Origin: an uncultured Amaricoccus sp.
GTDB taxonomy: Bacteria; Pseudomonadota; Alphaproteobacteria; Rhodobacterales; Rhodobacteraceae
DNA: 64,000 nt
Reading direction: 5' to 3'
Assembly (NCBI RefSeq): GCF_937891315.1
Contig: NZ_CALAGI010000067.1
Location: 1-64,000, forward strand
In this document: positions 61,730 to 64,000 of the stretch, one piece after another
How positions within the stretch are numbered: the stretch's first letter is position 1
Layout of the letters: each line of letters begins with the position of its first letter
Made by a program: the position numbers and the translations under genes
Notes under the pieces: model-generated
Told to the model about the DNA's origin: nothing
Seen by the model: the letters and a program-made list of their open reading frames with translations, nothing else
Database searches by the model: none

Positions 61730-62341
61730 TCAGGCAAAGCAGGCGGCGACCAGCTTGGCGAAGGCATGCGCCCGATGACTGACACGGTTCTTCTCGCCCG
61801 GATCCATCTCGGCGAACGTCAGGGCGGATCCCGCCAGCTCGAACATCGGATCGTAGCCGTGGCCGCCGACGCCGCGCACCGGCCAGACGCACCTGCCCTC
61901 GGCGCGGCCGTCGAAAACCTCGTCATGGCCGTCGGGCCAGGCCAGCACCAGCAGGCAGCGAAACCGCGCGGTCCAGGGTTCCGCCGCGCCGGTCCGGATC
62001 AACTCCGCCCGCGTCCGGCGCATGGCGAGATCGAAATCGCGGCCGTTCGGGGTCTCCGCCCAATCCGCCGTATAGACCCCGGGCGCGCCATCCAGCGCAT
62101 CGACCTCGATCCCGCTGTCATCGGCGAGCGCCGGCAGGCCGCTCGACTTCGCCGCCGCGTGCGCCTTGATCCGCGCATTGCCGACGAAGGTCGTCTCGGT
62201 CTCCGCCGGCTCGGCGAGCCCGAGCGCCTTCGCCGAGAGAATCTCGACCGGATAGGCGGCGAGCAGCGCCCGGATCTCGTCCAGCTTGCCGAGGTTGTGG
62301 GTCGCCACCACCAGTCGCGGCTCGGCGAACCGGCGGCTCAC
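61730..62341 (-). CDS. rdgB: XTP/dITP pyrophosphatase RdgB
   Basis: A 203-residue HAM1-family pyrophosphatase that removes non-canonical purine nucleotides. LVVATHNLGKLDEIRALL is the N-terminal substrate motif, LPALADDSGIEVDAL holds catalytic acidic residues, and GHGYDPMFEL and KNRVSHRAHAF are the later conserved stretches. The GTG start overlaps the rph stop (GTGA), coupling it to rph. Confidence 0.95.
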   Translation of the reverse strand: MSRRFAEPRLVVATHNLGKLDEIRALLAAYPVEILSAKALGLAEPAETETTFVGNARIKAHAAAKSSGLPALADDSGIEVDALDGAPGVYTADWAETPNGRDFDLAMRRTRAELIRTGAAEPWTARFRCLLVLAWPDGHDEVFDGRAEGRCVWPVRGVGGHGYDPMFELAGSALTFAEMDPGEKNRVSHRAHAFAKLVAACFA

Positions 62342-63051
62342 GCGATGGCCGCCCGCTGCGCCGCGACGAGTTCTCCCACACCCTTCTCGGCGAGATCCAG
62401 CAGTTCGCCCAGTTGCGCGCGCGTGAAGGTCGCGCCTTCGGCGCTGCCCTGCACCTCGATCAGCCCGAGCGTCCCGGTCATCACGAAATTCGCATCCGTC
62501 CCGGCCACGCTGTCCTCGGCATAGTCGAGATCGAGGATCGCCTGCCCGCCATAGATGCCGCAGCTGACCGCCGCGACATGCGCGGTCAGCGGATCGCTCT
62601 TGATGTCCCCGGCCTTCAGGAGCTTGTTCACGGCCAGCCGCAGCGCGACCCAGCCGCCGGTGATCGAGGCGCAGCGCGTGCCGCCGTCCGCCTGGATCAC
62701 GTCGCAATCGACGGTGATCTGCCGTTCCCCAAGTGCCACCCGATCGACGCCGGCGCGCAAAGATCGGCCGATCAGCCGCTGGATCTCCTGTGTGCGGCCC
62801 GACTGCTTGCCCGCGGTGGCCTCGCGCCGGTTGCGGGACGTGGTCGCCCGCGGCAGCATTCCGTATTCGGCCGTGACCCAGCCGAGCCCGGTCTTGCGCA
62901 GGAACGGCGGCACGGTCTCCTCGAGGCTGGCGGTACAGAGCACGTGCGTCTCGCCCATCCGGATCAGGCAGGAGCCTTCCGCGTGGCGCGAAACGTTCGG
63001 CTCGATGCTGATGGAGCGCGTGGCGTCGATGGCGCGGCCGGACGGACGCAT
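62338..63051 (-). CDS. rph: ribonuclease PH
   Basis: A 237-residue phosphorolytic 3'-5' exoribonuclease that trims tRNA precursors. The N-terminal MRPSGRAIDATRSISIEPN is characteristic, and GWVTAEYGMLPRAT, RNRREAT and RTQEIQRLIGRSLRA form the RNA and phosphate sites. D-Y-x-E-D (LDLDYAEDSVAGTD) holds the metal ligands. The start has AGGAGA upstream. It is first in the rph-rdgB-hemW operon. Confidence 0.97.
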   Translation of the reverse strand: MRPSGRAIDATRSISIEPNVSRHAEGSCLIRMGETHVLCTASLEETVPPFLRKTGLGWVTAEYGMLPRATTSRNRREATAGKQSGRTQEIQRLIGRSLRAGVDRVALGERQITVDCDVIQADGGTRCASITGGWVALRLAVNKLLKAGDIKSDPLTAHVAAVSCGIYGGQAILDLDYAEDSVAGTDANFVMTGTLGLIEVQGSAEGATFTRAQLGELLDLAEKGVGELVAAQRAAIA

Positions 63052-63295
63052 GGGCAGTCTCCTTCGTTTCAAGCGCGCAGGGCCGCCACATATCCCGCGC
63101 ATCCGCCGCCGTCCAGCGCGGCGGTCACCCCGTTCGTCGAAGGCGGCGCTTGACACCATCGCCGCCCTCGCCAAGGGGAGAAGACAATCAACCGTGGGTG
63201 ACCTCATCCACCCGGGCACAAGGGAGGCTTACCCGCCATGTTCGAGGGCCGCGCGCACCATCACCCGTCCGACCTCACCCATGCCGGGGCCGATG
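63052..63295. promoter_or_regulatory. rph-gntK divergent intergenic region
   Basis: This gap of 244 bases must carry promoters for both rph and gntK. I see a TTGACA at about 63150 on the plus strand but no convincing -10 partner. No CIRCE element is present, and the hrcA gene that often faces rph in related genomes is missing here. Confidence 0.3.
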
Positions 63296-63832
63296 ATGTC
63301 TGACGGGCGCCGCGCGATCGTGGTGATGGGGGTTTCCGGCTGCGGCAAGACCTCGGTCGGCGCGGGCCTGGCCGCCCATCTCGGCGCGCCCTTCGTCGAA
63401 GGCGATGCGCTGCATCCGGCGGCCAATGTCGCGAAGATGACCTCCGGCTCCCCCCTGACCGACGCCGACCGCTGGCCCTGGCTTTCGGCGATCGCCGCCC
63501 GCGTCGCCGTGGAGCCGGAACGGGTCATCGTGGTTTCCTGCTCCGCCCTCAAGCGCGCCTATCGCGACCTGCTGCGCGCCGAGGCCGGTCGGCCGGTCGG
63601 CTTTCTCTATCTCCATGGGTCGGAGGCGATGCTGGCCGAGCGGATGAACGCGCGCCAAGGCCATTTCATGCCGCCCGCGCTGCTGACCAGCCAGCTCGCG
63701 ACGCTCGAGGATCCGCGCGGCGAGTCCGGCGTCGTCACCGTCGAGATCGGCGGCGCACTCGAAACGGTGGTCGCCGCCGCGATCGCCGCGGCGCAAGTCT
63801 TCGTTGAACCTTCGGGGAGTGCCCGCCCGTGA
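63296..63832 (+). CDS. gntK: gluconokinase
   Basis: A 178-residue P-loop kinase phosphorylating D-gluconate to 6-phosphogluconate. The P-loop is GVSGCGKTS (12-20); FVEGDALHPAANVAKMTSGSPLTDADRWPWL is the gluconate-site signature; the later CSALKRAYRDLLR and HFMPPALLTSQLATLE are also conserved. Start: the ATG that begins MSDGRRAIVV, with GGGG six bases upstream; the adjacent ATG one codon earlier is equivalent. Its stop overlaps the next gene (GTGA). Confidence 0.93.
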   Translation: MSDGRRAIVVMGVSGCGKTSVGAGLAAHLGAPFVEGDALHPAANVAKMTSGSPLTDADRWPWLSAIAARVAVEPERVIVVSCSALKRAYRDLLRAEAGRPVGFLYLHGSEAMLAERMNARQGHFMPPALLTSQLATLEDPRGESGVVTVEIGGALETVVAAAIAAAQVFVEPSGSARP

Positions 63833-64000
63833 CCTTCCCGCTTTTCGATCTGTCCGGCCGCCGCGCCCTCATCACCGGTTCGGGCCAGGGGATCGGCCTC
63901 GCTCTCGCCGAGGGGCTCGCCGCCCATGGCGCCGAGGTGATCCTGAACGGCCGCGGCCCGGCGCGGGTCGCGGCCGCCGCCGAGGCGCTGCGCGCCCGCG
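63829..64000 (+). CDS. short-chain dehydrogenase, probable gluconate 5-dehydrogenase (partial)
   Basis: The first 57 codons of a short-chain dehydrogenase cut by the window end. The cofactor motif LITGSGQGIGLALAEGLAAHGAEVILNGR is clear; the Gly-rich T-G-S-x-x-G-I-G and the Asn-Gly-Arg after the second strand fit an NADP-preferring gluconate 5-dehydrogenase (IdnO/Gno type). The GTG start overlaps the gntK stop, so a two-gene gluconate/5-ketogluconate operon is likely. The active-site Tyr and Lys lie beyond the window. Confidence 0.8.
   Translation, partial: MTFPLFDLSGRRALITGSGQGIGLALAEGLAAHGAEVILNGRGPARVAAAAEALRAR

Noticed and set aside
63052..63295. CIRCE heat-shock operator expected upstream of an hrcA-type locus
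   Set aside because: No TTAGCACTC/GAGTGCTAA pair is present and the adjacent gene is gntK, not hrcA.

Overview
The window is a very GC-rich stretch of an alphaproteobacterial chromosome, most likely from the Rhodobacterales (Rhodobacteraceae in the broad sense). The evidence is the gene order maf-aroE-coaE-dnaQ-secB on one side and hemJ-rho-mnmE-mnmG-rsmG-parA-parB-hemW-rdgB-rph on the other, the Rhizobium/Rhodobacter-style rhamnose locus, and two perfect parS sites. The right third of the window is the replication-origin neighbourhood; the left two thirds are metabolic and accessory.

Layout. 1-3.1 kb: a succinate-semialdehyde-type dehydrogenase and an SLC13/ArsB-like permease, followed by a 310-bp gene-free patch packed with palindromes. 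3.4-14.3 kb: a complete L-rhamnose catabolic locus. The ABC transporter rhaSTPQ, mutarotase rhaM, kinase rhaK and DeoR regulator rhaR are on the minus strand, and the fused aldolase/dehydrogenase rhaD and isomerase rhaI are divergent. 14.3-18.2 kb: gap, glpK and glpR, with a decayed copy of the glpK 3' end between gap and glpK. 18.2-28.7 kb: trpE, ppiD, an aminotransferase, the ABC-F ATPase uup, a thiamine-diphosphate enzyme, a GNAT acetyltransferase and an MFS transporter.

28.8-34.1 kb is the most unusual part. A YcaO-domain protein is translationally coupled to a SARP/BTAD-TolB-like-TPR regulator, and facing them is a divergent animal-type heme peroxidase with a C-terminal domain that has its own ribosome-binding site. 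No precursor peptide is recognised with certainty, so a RiPP-like role is only inferred. 34.3-39.6 kb: a LacI regulator and three sugar (acid) catabolic genes of unknown substrate. 39.7-43.2 kb: a copper module (cueR, copA, copZ, a DUF305 protein) with two CueR-type promoters. 43.3-48.7 kb: an unknown exported protein, a fatty-acid desaturase coupled to a PhnD-like protein, an inositol-monophosphatase-family phosphatase, an Smr protein and a Tim44-like protein.

48.8-63.1 kb is housekeeping and origin-linked. fxsA and secB lie beside the dnaQ-coaE-aroE-maf cluster. Next is an AT-rich, gene-free region with DnaA-box-like sequences and five GANTC sites that is a good oriC candidate. Then come hemJ, rho, mnmE, mnmG, rsmG, parA and parB, with parS sites at the start of mnmG and inside rsmG. 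hemW-rdgB-rph form a coupled minus-strand operon. At the right edge a gluconate kinase is coupled to a short-chain dehydrogenase cut off by the window end.

A 67-bp palindromic repeat occurs three times (35.3, 43.2 and 46.5 kb). In every copy its terminal TAG is the stop codon of a flanking gene. No tRNA, rRNA, CRISPR array, insertion sequence or prophage was seen.
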